A program made the position numbers and the translations under genes. DNA of 64,000 bases, taken from NCBI RefSeq assembly GCF_030732225.1, contig NZ_CP132230.1, positions 1,020,001-1,084,000 of the forward strand, read 5' to 3'. The notes under the pieces are model-generated. The model searched no databases, was not told the origin of the DNA, and saw nothing but the letters and a program-made list of their open reading frames with translations. This DNA is from Streptococcus iniae. GTDB lineage: Bacteria > Bacillota > Bacilli > Lactobacillales > Streptococcaceae. Positions within the stretch are counted from its first letter, which is position 1, and every line of letters starts with the position of its first letter. Below, in pieces: positions 17,526 through 25,706 of the stretch.

Positions 17526-18518
17526 ATGAAACTTAAAATGTATAATGTACGTGGTGAAGAAGCCCTTTTAGCACAAGCTTGGTCAGATAGAACGACTATT
17601 GAGATTTCAATGAGTGAAGGCCCTTTAACTGCGGAAACAGTTTGGGATGCCAAAGGTTATGACGGTGTTGTAAATGCTCAAGTTGGACCATTAGATGATG
17701 CCGTTTACCCTGCCTTAAAAACATTGGGCATTAAGCAGATAGCTCAACGTAGTGCTGGTGTAGATATGTATGATCTTAATGCAGCAACTGAAAATAATCT
17801 TATTATAAGTAACGTTCCTAGTTACTCACCAGAGTCAATCGCAGAATTTACTGTTGCCATTGCTTTGAATCTTGTTCGTAAGGTTGAGTTAATTCGTTCA
17901 AATGTTAGAGAACAGAATTTCTCATGGGGCTTACCGATTAGAGGACGTGTTATGGGGGACATGACGGTTGCTATTATAGGGACCGGTAGAATTGGCCTTG
18001 CGACAGCTAAGTTATTTAAAGGGTTTGGCTGTAAAGTTGTTGGTTATGATATTTACCAAAGTGAAGAAGCGTCAGCGATTTTAGATTATAAGAAATCTGT
18101 TGAAGAAGCTATAAAAGATGCGGATATCATTTCTTTACATATGCCACCATGCGCAGAAAATTATCATTTATTTAATCTAGATTTCTTTAAACAATTCAAA
18201 AAAGGGGCTATTTTACTTAATATGGCTCGTGGGGCTCTCGTTAAGACTGAAGATTTGCTACAAGCTCTTGATCTTGGCTTATTAGATGGCGCTGGTATAG
18301 ATACTTATGAGTTTGAGGGTCCCTATGTTCCCAAGAATTTTGCGGGACAAGAAATCACAGATCGTTTGTTTTTGGAGTTAATTAATCATCCTAAGGTTAT
18401 TTATACGCCACATGCAGCTTACTACACCGATGAAGCGGTAAAAAATTTAGTTGAAGGTGGTTTAAATGCAGCCTTAGATGTCATCAAAACAGGCACTACT
18501 GCTAATCGTGTGAACTAG
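17526..18518 (+). CDS. D-2-hydroxyacid dehydrogenase (D-lactate dehydrogenase type)
   Basis: The 330-residue NAD-dependent enzyme interconverts D-2-hydroxy acids and 2-keto acids. The nucleotide-binding motif is IIGTGRIGLATAKLFKGFG. Catalytic residues are Arg in NMARGALV, Glu in DTYEFEG and His in TPHAAYYTDEA. The substrate-loop QRSAGVDMYDLNAA and the motif VPSYSPESIAEFTV are typical of D-lactate/D-hydroxyisocaproate dehydrogenases. It is co-transcribed with the permease and probably under the LysR regulator. Which keto acid it uses cannot be told. Confidence 0.9.
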   Translation: MKLKMYNVRGEEALLAQAWSDRTTIEISMSEGPLTAETVWDAKGYDGVVNAQVGPLDDAVYPALKTLGIKQIAQRSAGVDMYDLNAATENNLIISNVPSYSPESIAEFTVAIALNLVRKVELIRSNVREQNFSWGLPIRGRVMGDMTVAIIGTGRIGLATAKLFKGFGCKVVGYDIYQSEEASAILDYKKSVEEAIKDADIISLHMPPCAENYHLFNLDFFKQFKKGAILLNMARGALVKTEDLLQALDLGLLDGAGIDTYEFEGPYVPKNFAGQEITDRLFLELINHPKVIYTPHAAYYTDEAVKNLVEGGLNAALDVIKTGTTANRVN

Positions 18519-18528
18519 TGTTGGTGTT

Positions 18529-18556
18529 AAAAAAGTCTATTATAATAGACTTTTTT
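18529..18556. terminator. 28-bp perfect palindrome after the dehydrogenase gene
   Basis: A run of six A, GTCTATTATAATAGAC and six T make a perfect palindrome (18529-18556) ten bases after the stop. It can act as a terminator in both directions, and it contains the first of the three tandem TATAATAGACTT units. Confidence 0.65.
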
Positions 18557-18608
18557 AATTTGGTCGCTTATAATAGACTTTTTAAAATTCGTCTGTTATA
18601 ATAGACTT
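18541..18608 (+). promoter_or_regulatory. Tandem 28-bp promoter-like repeats before satD
   Basis: TATAATAGACTT starts at 18541, 18569 and 18597, a period of exactly 28 bp. Each unit holds a -10 (TATAAT) and a -35-like TAGACT placed 17 bp before the next TATAAT. The third unit is 15 bases before AAAGGAG. The arrangement reads as stacked promoters or as a repeated operator. Confidence 0.55.
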
Positions 18609-18623
18609 CAAAAGGAGAAGCTT

Positions 18624-19289
18624 ATGAACTACTTAGCCCTTATTGGTGATTTTATCGATTCCAAACAAGTCGACAACCGTTATGATTTTCAAGAAAAGTT
18701 TAAGCGTTGTTTGTCTAAAATTAATGCAAAGTACCAAAATGAAATTGTCTCTAAGTTTTCAATAACATTAGGGGATGAATTTCAAGGCTTACTTAAAAGT
18801 GATGCTGATATTTTTCATATTATTGACGATATTAGCTATATGATGTCTCCTCATCAGATTCGCTATGGTATTGGCTTTGGAAAAATTATAACAGCCATCA
18901 ATCCCGAAATCAGTATCGGAGCAGATGGGCCAGCTTATTGGAATGCTAGAGAAGCCATTAACCATGTGCATCAAAAAAATGATTATGGACAAACAAAATT
19001 ATTTGTCCAAGCACCAGATGATGTCGTAAACTTGCTTATAAACAGTCTGCTTTCTGCTGGTGAAGCGATCAAAAGTAACTGGCGTGCAAGTCAAGAAGAG
19101 GTTTTTGAAAGCATTTTGGAGTTAAATACGTACCGAGAGACTTTTGATCAGAAAGTGCTTGCTGAAAAATTAGGCTTAACAGCCAGCACCTTGTCAAAAC
19201 GATTAAAAAGCAGTAATGTTAAAATCTATCTTCGAACAAGAATGGCTGCTAAAACTTTGCTAAATAAAATAGAAGAGGAGCTATTGTGA
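18624..19289 (+). CDS. satD: SatD family protein
   Basis: The 221-residue protein is of the streptococcal SatD family, linked in S. mutans to the acid-tolerance sat operon. It begins MNYLALIGDFIDSKQV and has an N-terminal domain with ITLGDEFQGLL and IGFGKIITAINPEISIGADGPAYWNARE. The C-terminus (VLAEKLGLTASTLSKRLKSSNVKIY) looks like a helix-turn-helix, so a DNA-binding role is possible. AAAGGAG precedes ATG. It is coupled to the DUF3307 gene. In other streptococci sat genes lie near ffh; here ffh is 23 kb away. Confidence 0.82.
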   Translation: MNYLALIGDFIDSKQVDNRYDFQEKFKRCLSKINAKYQNEIVSKFSITLGDEFQGLLKSDADIFHIIDDISYMMSPHQIRYGIGFGKIITAINPEISIGADGPAYWNAREAINHVHQKNDYGQTKLFVQAPDDVVNLLINSLLSAGEAIKSNWRASQEEVFESILELNTYRETFDQKVLAEKLGLTASTLSKRLKSSNVKIYLRTRMAAKTLLNKIEEELL

Positions 19290-20002
19290 TGTATGGATTA
19301 TCAGACTATTTAAAAGCTAATCCCTTATTCCTTTGTTTTTTAATTGCTCATTTTTTGGCAGATTACCAGTTACAAAGCCCCAAAATGGCAGAGCTAAAAA
19401 GCCAAAGACCTGACTACCTCCTCAAACATATTGGATTTGTAGGAATCACCTTATTGCCTATTCTTATAATTTTTCCAAGTAGTTGGTTGGCAAACGTCAT
19501 TATAGTCATCAGTCATGCCCTTATTGACGGAAACAAAGCAAAAATAGCAAACTACCTCACCTTAAACAAAAGTCAAAGCTTTTTACTAGATCAAGCCTTA
19601 CATCTGCTGATAATCTTTGGTATATCCCTTAGTAGCAGTCCTCTAACAATTCCCAATTGGCTTAGCAGAGAAATGTTAACAGCTATTTTATTTCTTGTCT
19701 TAATCACAAAACCAAGCAATATCATCTTTAAAATTCTTTTTGAAAAGTATCAACCTGAAGAAGTTGTAAGGGTTGATACTATCGCTGGCGCAGGTGCAAT
19801 GATTGGCACACTGGAGAGAATAGTTATTGGCGTTTGTATGATTATGGGACAGTTTGCCTCGATAGGATTAGTTTTTACTGCAAAATCAATTGCGCGTTAT
19901 AATAAAATATCAGAAAGTCCGGCATTTGCAGAGTATTATTTGATTGGTTCACTTTTTAGCATACTTAGTGTCTTTTTAGCCTTTTGGATTTGCTTTTGCT
20001 AA
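19289..20002 (+). CDS. DUF3307 membrane protein
   Basis: The 237-residue polytopic membrane protein belongs to the DUF3307 family (early LIAHFLADYQLQSPKMAELK, then ISHALIDGNKAKI and a late ERIVIGVCMIMGQFASIGLVFTAKSIARY). Five to seven membrane segments are visible. ATG 19289 overlaps the satD stop (TGATG) behind GAGGAG; an in-frame GTG one codon earlier is less well spaced. SatD-DUF3307 pairs recur in Firmicutes, so the two probably act together, but the activity is unknown. Confidence 0.8.
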   Translation: MYGLSDYLKANPLFLCFLIAHFLADYQLQSPKMAELKSQRPDYLLKHIGFVGITLLPILIIFPSSWLANVIIVISHALIDGNKAKIANYLTLNKSQSFLLDQALHLLIIFGISLSSSPLTIPNWLSREMLTAILFLVLITKPSNIIFKILFEKYQPEEVVRVDTIAGAGAMIGTLERIVIGVCMIMGQFASIGLVFTAKSIARYNKISESPAFAEYYLIGSLFSILSVFLAFWICFC

Positions 20003-20038
20003 AAGCATAATTTTATTTATGTAAACAATTAGCGTTTT

Positions 20039-20066
20039 TTGCTTTTAAACTATTTTTTGCTATAAT
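20039..20066 (+). promoter_or_regulatory. Promoter of trmFO
   Basis: TTGCTT (20039-20044) and TATAAT (20061-20066) are 16 bp apart, with an extended -10 TGC just before TATAAT. The leader has a hairpin (AGAAAAC with GTTTTCT, around 20097-20114) close to the ribosome site. Confidence 0.6.
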
Positions 20067-20131
20067 ATAGCAAGTGAAAATTTTAGAAAGATTTGTAGAA
20101 AACAGGGGTTTTCTAAAGAGGTATTAGTCTA

Positions 20132-21466
20132 TTGTCTCAATCTTATATTAATGTTGTTGGAGCTGGCTTAGCTGGTTCTGAAGCTGCTTATCAAATTGCT
20201 AAACGCGGTATTCCGGTTAAACTTTATGAAATGCGAGGGGTAAAGCCAACTCCCCAACACAAAACAAGTCATTTTGCAGAGTTGGTTTGTTCTAATTCTT
20301 TTAGAGGAGATAGTCTTACAAACGCTGTAGGTCTGTTAAAAGAGGAAATGCGTCGTTTAGATTCACTGATTATGCGTGCAGGTGAAGCACACCGTGTTCC
20401 TGCAGGCGGAGCTATGGCTGTAGACCGTGAAGGCTATGCAGAAGCGGTCACAGCAGAACTTGAAAATAATCCATTGATAGAGGTTATTCGTGGGGAAATA
20501 ACGGAAATTCCTGATGATGCGATCACTGTGATTGCAACTGGTCCCTTGACATCAGATGCACTTGCTGAGAAGATTCATGCTTTAAATGGTGGTGATGGGT
20601 TTTATTTCTATGATGCTGCAGCTCCGATTATTGATAAAGCGACAATTGACATGTCAAAGGTTTATCTTAAGTCACGTTATGATAAAGGAGAAGCCGCTTA
20701 TCTTAATTGCCCAATGACAAAAGAGGAGTTTATGGCTTTCCATGAGGCTTTGACAAAGGCAGAAGAAGCCCCTCTTAATGCCTTTGAAAAAGAAAAATAT
20801 TTTGAAGGCTGTATGCCTATTGAAGTCATGGCAAAACGTGGCATTAAAACAATGCTGTACGGTCCTATGAAACCAGTTGGCTTGGAATACCCAGAGGAAT
20901 ACATAGGACCCCGTGACGGTGATTTTAAGACGCCATATGCGGTTGTTCAGTTGCGCCAAGACAATGCCGCTGGAAGTCTTTATAATATGGTTGGTTTCCA
21001 GACACATTTAAAATGGGGTGAGCAAAAACGTGTCTTTCAAATGATTCCAGGTCTTGAAAATGCTGAGTTTGTACGTTATGGTGTTATGCATCGCAATTCC
21101 TATATGGATTCACCTAACCTATTAACAGAAACTTTCCAATCACGCGCCAATAAGAATTTATTTTTTGCAGGTCAAATGACTGGGGTTGAAGGCTATGTAG
21201 AGTCAGCTGCATCAGGACTTGTCGCTGGCATTAATGCAGCACGTCTTTTTAAAGGAGAAGCAGAAGTTATTTTTCCAAATACCACAGCAATTGGAAGCCT
21301 ACCTTATTATGTCACACATGCTGAAAGTAAACATTTCCAACCAATGAATGTTAATTTTGGTATTATTAAAGAGCTAGAAGGCCCACGCATTCGTGATAAA
21401 AAAGAACGTTACGAAGCCATTGCAAATCGTGCATTAACAACTTTACAAGCTTTTTTAGAGAACTAA
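20132..21466 (+). CDS. trmFO: Folate/FAD-dependent tRNA (uracil-54-C5) methyltransferase
   Basis: The 444-residue flavoenzyme makes m5U54 in tRNA using methylene-tetrahydrofolate. The FAD-binding motif is [13 protein letters not shown] (residues 8-20), the redox Cys is in [10 protein letters not shown] (Cys53), and the C-terminal [19 protein letters not shown] is diagnostic. It starts at TTG 20132 ([10 protein letters not shown] when initiated). GAGG is about ten bases upstream. The length and both ends fit the family. Confidence 0.96.
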   Translation: MSQSYINVVGAGLAGSEAAYQIAKRGIPVKLYEMRGVKPTPQHKTSHFAELVCSNSFRGDSLTNAVGLLKEEMRRLDSLIMRAGEAHRVPAGGAMAVDREGYAEAVTAELENNPLIEVIRGEITEIPDDAITVIATGPLTSDALAEKIHALNGGDGFYFYDAAAPIIDKATIDMSKVYLKSRYDKGEAAYLNCPMTKEEFMAFHEALTKAEEAPLNAFEKEKYFEGCMPIEVMAKRGIKTMLYGPMKPVGLEYPEEYIGPRDGDFKTPYAVVQLRQDNAAGSLYNMVGFQTHLKWGEQKRVFQMIPGLENAEFVRYGVMHRNSYMDSPNLLTETFQSRANKNLFFAGQMTGVEGYVESAASGLVAGINAARLFKGEAEVIFPNTTAIGSLPYYVTHAESKHFQPMNVNFGIIKELEGPRIRDKKERYEAIANRALTTLQAFLEN

Positions 21467-21470
21467 AAGT

Positions 21471-21610
21471 AAATAGGGGCTGGGCAAAAAGTCGAAATCT
21501 CATTGATTTTTTCAAATTTCCGAAATAAGAAACCGCATGAAATCAACGTTTGTAAACGAAAGATTTCATGCGGTTTTGTTTATATTAGGCTTTTTGCCCA
21601 GCCCCTATTT
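21471..21610. repeat. 140-bp double-hairpin repeat element between convergent genes
   Basis: The outer arms are 21 bp and perfect (21471-21491 with 21590-21610; core GGGGCTGGGCAAAAAG). An inner stem of 15 bp is also perfect (AAACCGCATGAAATC 21530-21544 with 21562-21576). It lies between the stop codons of trmFO and the convergent PASTA gene and ends in a T run, so it can serve as a bidirectional terminator. The form resembles small non-autonomous repeats scattered in streptococcal genomes. Confidence 0.7.
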
Positions 21611-22090
21611 TTTGATAAATGGAATCTTAAGATGTTTAACAGTATCAAAAGCATCGGCGATTTTTTGATTAAACTCAACGGTTCGTAGGGTATCTTGGTC
21701 ACGCAATTCTTGACTTTTTTCAAGGACATCTAGATTGATGTAATATAATTTCACGAGGGAACCAAGTTCGCGTTTGCCACCTCTTGGTGACATTGAGACA
21801 ACTTCATTAAGGCTGTTGCTCAACCAAATTTTATTAGGTTTTGCTGGAATTGTGGCCACGACAAAGCCTATTTTTTCTAAGTGAGCTTTGGCATCATCAA
21901 CAGAAAGATTAATAACGTCATCAATAATTCTTAAATTTTCTTGTTTTTGTTGACGTTGTTCCATATGTTTCTCAACGATAGGACGAGTATTATCCATTGC
22001 TTTGCCAATTAATTCTGTGGTATCTGGAATGATAGAAATCATTTTCCCAAAAGTACCTAAGGATTTTGTAAATCGACGTGATTTTACCAT
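21605..22090 (-). CDS. PASTA-domain protein
   Basis: The 161-residue protein has a charged N-terminal half and one PASTA-like domain (about residues 57-118: VINLSVDDAKAHLEKIGFVVATIPAKPNKIWLSNSL ending LVKLYYINLDVLEK). PASTA domains bind peptidoglycan or muropeptides in kinases and penicillin-binding proteins. No signal peptide or membrane segment is visible, so its location is unclear. The gene ends inside the 140-bp repeat. GGAG precedes the ATG. Confidence 0.7.
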   Translation of the reverse strand: MVKSRRFTKSLGTFGKMISIIPDTTELIGKAMDNTRPIVEKHMEQRQQKQENLRIIDDVINLSVDDAKAHLEKIGFVVATIPAKPNKIWLSNSLNEVVSMSPRGGKRELGSLVKLYYINLDVLEKSQELRDQDTLRTVEFNQKIADAFDTVKHLKIPFIKK

Positions 22091-22161
22091 TATTTTTCTC
22101 CTAATATCTAACTCTCTGAAGTTATTATATCAAATTGTTCATTATTTACTAAAAATAAACC

Positions 22162-22175
22162 TTACAAAAGTGTAA
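22162..22175 (+). promoter_or_regulatory. BceR-type binding site before the transporter operon
   Basis: TTACA-AAAG-TGTAA (22162-22175) matches the TNACA-N4-TGTAA inverted repeat known for BceR-type regulators. A wider pair AACCTTACA (22158-22166) and TGTAAGGTT (22192-22200) adds a third half site. A -10 TATAAT follows at 22219-22224, so the sites sit upstream of the -35 region. Confidence 0.65.
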
Positions 22176-22288
22176 GTTTCTTTTCCAAGAATGTAAGGTT
22201 TGAGATGATTCTTTATTCTATAATTAAAAGTAGAAAAAGAAAGTCTTTAACCTGTAAAAAGGTTATACTATTAGGAGGAGATTTTGTT

Positions 22289-23041
22289 ATGTTACTAGAA
22301 ATACATCATTTGGAGAAGATTTTTAGAACCCGTTTTTCTAAAGAAGAAACTCGCGCTTTACAAGATGTTGACTTCAAGGTTGACCAAGGTGAGTTTATAG
22401 CTATTATGGGAGAATCCGGTTCTGGTAAGACCACTTTATTAAACATTTTAGCGACCCTAGAAAAACCAACAAATGGTTCTGTTTTGTTAAATGGTCAGGA
22501 CATCACAAAAATAAAAGAAGGGCACTTAGCTCATTTTCGTTTAAAAAATTTGGGATTTGTCTTTCAAGAATTCAATTTGTTAGATACCTTATCTGTCAGA
22601 GATAATATCTTTTTACCTTTAGTTTTAGATAGAAAATCTTATTCTGAAATGTCCAAACGCTTAGAAGTGATTGCTAGAAAATTGCGTATTGATCATTTAT
22701 TGGATAAACGCCCCTTTGAAATTTCTGGAGGACAAAAACAAAGAGTTGCCATTGCAAGAAGTTTAATAACAGATCCTAAGCTCTTATTAGCTGACGAACC
22801 AACAGCTGCTCTTGATTATCGAAATTCCGAAGATTTATTGAATCTCTTTGAGGAGATTAATATGGATGGCCAAACGATTTTAATGGTAACCCATTCAGCC
22901 AATGCAGCTAGTCATGCTAATCGTGTGCTTTTTATTAAAGATGGCCGTATTTTCCATCAAATGTACCGTGGAAATAAAGGCAATGCAGAATTTAGTAAGG
23001 ATATATCACTTGCCATGACTGGAATCCTAGGAGGTGAATGA
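22289..23041 (+). CDS. BceA-type ABC transporter ATP-binding protein
   Basis: The 250-residue ATPase has Walker A GESGSGKTT, Q-loop FVFQEFNLLDTLSV, signature ISGGQKQRVAIARS, Walker B LLLADEPTAAL and the H-loop VTHS. The sequence is closest in style to BceA/MacB-like peptide transport and sensing ATPases. I chose ATG 22289 (MLLEIHHLEK) behind AGGAGGAG. The upstream in-frame extension has no ribosome site. The stop overlaps the ribosome site of the permease gene, so they are coupled. Confidence 0.92.
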   Translation: MLLEIHHLEKIFRTRFSKEETRALQDVDFKVDQGEFIAIMGESGSGKTTLLNILATLEKPTNGSVLLNGQDITKIKEGHLAHFRLKNLGFVFQEFNLLDTLSVRDNIFLPLVLDRKSYSEMSKRLEVIARKLRIDHLLDKRPFEISGGQKQRVAIARSLITDPKLLLADEPTAALDYRNSEDLLNLFEEINMDGQTILMVTHSANAASHANRVLFIKDGRIFHQMYRGNKGNAEFSKDISLAMTGILGGE

Positions 23042-23042
23042 T

Positions 23043-24998
23043 ATGTTTTACCTTAAATTAGCTTGGAACAATTTGCGTAAATCTAAAGCAACAGTAGCTC
23101 CCTTTTTACTTGCTAGCACTGTGCTCTATACCTTTCTAGCCATTGTTTTTTTGATTTTATTGAGCCCAATGACAAAGTCTATGAGTTATGGGAATTCATT
23201 ATTAGGCTTAGCGATTGTTGTTCTAATCATCTTTTCCATTGTTATGGAAATTTATAGTTATAACTTTTTATTGAAGCAAAGAAGTCGGGAATTTGGGCTT
23301 TACAATATCCTAGGAATGACAAAAAAACAAGTTGGTTTAGTATCAACAATTGAATTAATCATCTTATTCTTTTTAACAATAGTGGGTGGTAGTGTTTTTT
23401 CAGCTATTTTTTCACATCTTTTTTACCTTATTTTTGTTAATTTAGTTCACTACAATCATCTACAGTTGGATATTAACGTGTTAGCTTTCGTATTTAACTC
23501 GGGTATTTTTGCTGCTATCTTTATAATATTGGAGTTTGTTGCTTTAAGAACAATTAAAAAATCTTCTCCATTAAGCCTTTTCCAAACAGCTTCAAAAGGT
23601 GAGAAAGAACCAAAAGGAAACCTTCTTTTGGCACTTTTATCAGTCATTTTTATAGGTGCTGGTTATTACTTATCCTTGTCTTCTACCAAAATTGCGGCTC
23701 TAGCCGTTCTCTACCGTTTCTTTATTGCTGTTGTTTTTGTGATTATTGGAACCTACCTTTTTTACATTTCATTTATGACTTGGTACTTGAAACGTAAAAA
23801 AGCAGATAAAATCTATTACTATAAGCCTGAACATTTCATTACAACATCTCAAATGATTTTTAGAATGAAAGAAAATGCTTTGGGTTTGGCAAATATTACC
23901 TTGTTAGCTGTTATGGCTTTTGTTTCAATTGCGACGACAACAGCTCTTTATAATAATAGCAATGACATGACTAATAAATTATTTCCCAAAAACACAAATT
24001 TTGATTTTTTTAGTCCAGATCGAAAAACAGCAGAGGAACAATTTAAGCACTACGTTGCAGAACCATTAGCTTTGAACAGTAAGGTTGTTATAGCTTACCA
24101 ATCAAGCATGGTAGGTTTACCTATTGCGAATCAAAAGAAAGTGACTATTAACTCCGATGACATCACAAGTCCGGCAGTATCAAAATTATCCTTTGTTTTT
24201 TTGATATCTGAAAAAGATTTTATAAGTTTAGGGAATAAAAAACTTAATCTTAAAGAAGGAGAAATAGCTTTTTATCGCCAAAAAGGTGATAGTCAACTAG
24301 AAGCATTAAAGATTTTAGATCAGACTTATAGAGTCACTGAAAATTTTAAATCCCTTAAGTTTCCAAATGTAGCTAATACCTATAACCCATCTGTAATGAT
24401 TCTAAGAGATAGAGTAGCAGTTGAAAAACTCTTGACAGCAATTAATAAAATATCACATACGAAATTAGAACCTGTTTACAGTGTTTATGTTGATTTATCG
24501 AAGGAACAAGTGAACCAATTACATTTACAGTCTAGTGTATTAGTTGATGGTGATCATTCTCTGGCACATATCACCCAAAAACACATTTTCTATTCAGATA
24601 TTTTAGGTATGGTTGGTGGTTTTGTCTTCACTGGCTTCCTATTAGGTTTAACCTTTATTCTTGGTGCAGCTCTTATTATTTATTACAAACAGTATTCAGA
24701 AGGTTACCAGGATAAAAAATCATATCATATCTTACAAGAAGTTGGCATGAGTCAATCGGAAGTTAGGAAAACCATCAATTCACAGATTATTTTAGTCTTC
24801 TTTATGCCGATTGTTATGGCTGTTCTTCACTTTATGATTGCTTTAGTAATGATTAAGCAAATGTTGTTGATTTTTGGTGTGGATAATACATCAAGTGTTT
24901 ACAGTATCAGTGCATTGACTATCATTGGTATCATTATACTTTATTATGCTATCTATCGTATGACAAGCCGCATCTATTACAAAATTATTGAAAGATGA
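23043..24998 (+). CDS. BceB-type ABC transporter permease
   Basis: The 651-residue permease has ten predicted membrane segments and an extracellular domain of about 200 residues between segments seven and eight, the hallmark of BceB-type detoxification and sensing permeases. FtsX-like blocks occur near both ends (QRSREFGLYNILGMTKKQ and KKSYHILQEVGMSQSEVRKTI). I chose ATG 23043 because AGGAGG at 23029-23034 is well spaced; a GTG at 23034 overlaps it. With the ATPase, response regulator and kinase it forms a peptide-antibiotic sensing module. Confidence 0.92.
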   Translation: MFYLKLAWNNLRKSKATVAPFLLASTVLYTFLAIVFLILLSPMTKSMSYGNSLLGLAIVVLIIFSIVMEIYSYNFLLKQRSREFGLYNILGMTKKQVGLVSTIELIILFFLTIVGGSVFSAIFSHLFYLIFVNLVHYNHLQLDINVLAFVFNSGIFAAIFIILEFVALRTIKKSSPLSLFQTASKGEKEPKGNLLLALLSVIFIGAGYYLSLSSTKIAALAVLYRFFIAVVFVIIGTYLFYISFMTWYLKRKKADKIYYYKPEHFITTSQMIFRMKENALGLANITLLAVMAFVSIATTTALYNNSNDMTNKLFPKNTNFDFFSPDRKTAEEQFKHYVAEPLALNSKVVIAYQSSMVGLPIANQKKVTINSDDITSPAVSKLSFVFLISEKDFISLGNKKLNLKEGEIAFYRQKGDSQLEALKILDQTYRVTENFKSLKFPNVANTYNPSVMILRDRVAVEKLLTAINKISHTKLEPVYSVYVDLSKEQVNQLHLQSSVLVDGDHSLAHITQKHIFYSDILGMVGGFVFTGFLLGLTFILGAALIIYYKQYSEGYQDKKSYHILQEVGMSQSEVRKTINSQIILVFFMPIVMAVLHFMIALVMIKQMLLIFGVDNTSSVYSISALTIIGIIILYYAIYRMTSRIYYKIIER

Positions 24999-25000
24999 TA

Positions 25001-25026
25001 AAGTAGCGATTTTTCGCTACTTTTTT
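25001..25026 (+). terminator. Terminator between the transporter and regulator genes
   Basis: AAGTAGCGA (25001-25009) and TCGCTACTT (25014-25022) make a 9-bp stem followed by T. The regulator gene therefore needs its own start. Confidence 0.75.
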
Positions 25027-25034
25027 GCTAGAAT
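25025..25034 (+). promoter_or_regulatory. Extended -10 element, probably giving a leaderless regulator mRNA
   Basis: TTGCTAGAAT contains TGN-TAGAAT (the hexamer is 25029-25034). Transcription would begin near 25041, the A of the response-regulator ATG. There is no Shine-Dalgarno sequence between them. Confidence 0.5.
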
Positions 25035-25040
25035 AGACTT

Positions 25041-25706
25041 ATGACAAAGACAGAAAAAATATACATTATTGAAGACGATCAAACCATTTTAAACCTCATT
25101 AAGGATTACCTTGCAACAAAGTACAGTGTTGCTACAGTGCAAAATTTCAGAGATATCAAAAAAGAAGTCTTAGCATTTGCCCCAGACTTAATTTTAATGG
25201 ATATTAATTTACCTTTTTTTAATGGCTTTTATTGGACGACTGAAATTAGAAAACATTTAACAGTACCAATTATTTTTATATCAAGTTCAAGTGATGAAAT
25301 GGATGCTGTTATGGCACTTAATATGGGTGGTGATGATTTTATGACAAAGCCTTTTTCGTTAGCCATTTTAGATGCTAAAGTAGCAGCTTTTTTAAGGAGA
25401 ACACAACAATTCTCAACAGATTGCTTAACTTTTTCTGGTTATCAGTTGCTTTTTGACGGCACCTTGTCAAAGGGGGATATAAAAATAGATCTATCACCCA
25501 TGGAGCATAAAATTTTAGCGCAGCTATTTTCCCATCAAAACGAAGTTGTTTCAAAAGAAGACCTTTTAATGACCTTATGGGAAAATGATCAGTTTATTGA
25601 CCAAAACACCTTGAATGTCAATATGACGAGATTGCGCAAAAAAATAGCAACAATTGGCTTTGAAAAGATACATACTGTTAGAGGGGCTGGTTATATCTTA
25701 AAATGA
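25041..25706 (+). CDS. OmpR-family response regulator (BceR-like)
   Basis: The 221-residue regulator has a receiver domain with acidic pocket EDD (11-13), phospho-acceptor Asp54 in LILMDINLP, and the Lys in FMTKPF. The C-terminal winged helix (from about residue 125) ends VRGAGYILK. It would bind the TTACA-N4-TGTAA site at 22162 and switch on the transporter. No ribosome site precedes the ATG (see the promoter entry at 25025). The stop overlaps the kinase ATG (ATGA). Confidence 0.92.
   Translation: MTKTEKIYIIEDDQTILNLIKDYLATKYSVATVQNFRDIKKEVLAFAPDLILMDINLPFFNGFYWTTEIRKHLTVPIIFISSSSDEMDAVMALNMGGDDFMTKPFSLAILDAKVAAFLRRTQQFSTDCLTFSGYQLLFDGTLSKGDIKIDLSPMEHKILAQLFSHQNEVVSKEDLLMTLWENDQFIDQNTLNVNMTRLRKKIATIGFEKIHTVRGAGYILK

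Noticed and set aside
18541..18608. CRISPR-like array
   Set aside because: The three units have a 28-bp period but only 12 bases are conserved, there is no spacer-repeat structure and no cas gene; promoter-like units fit better.
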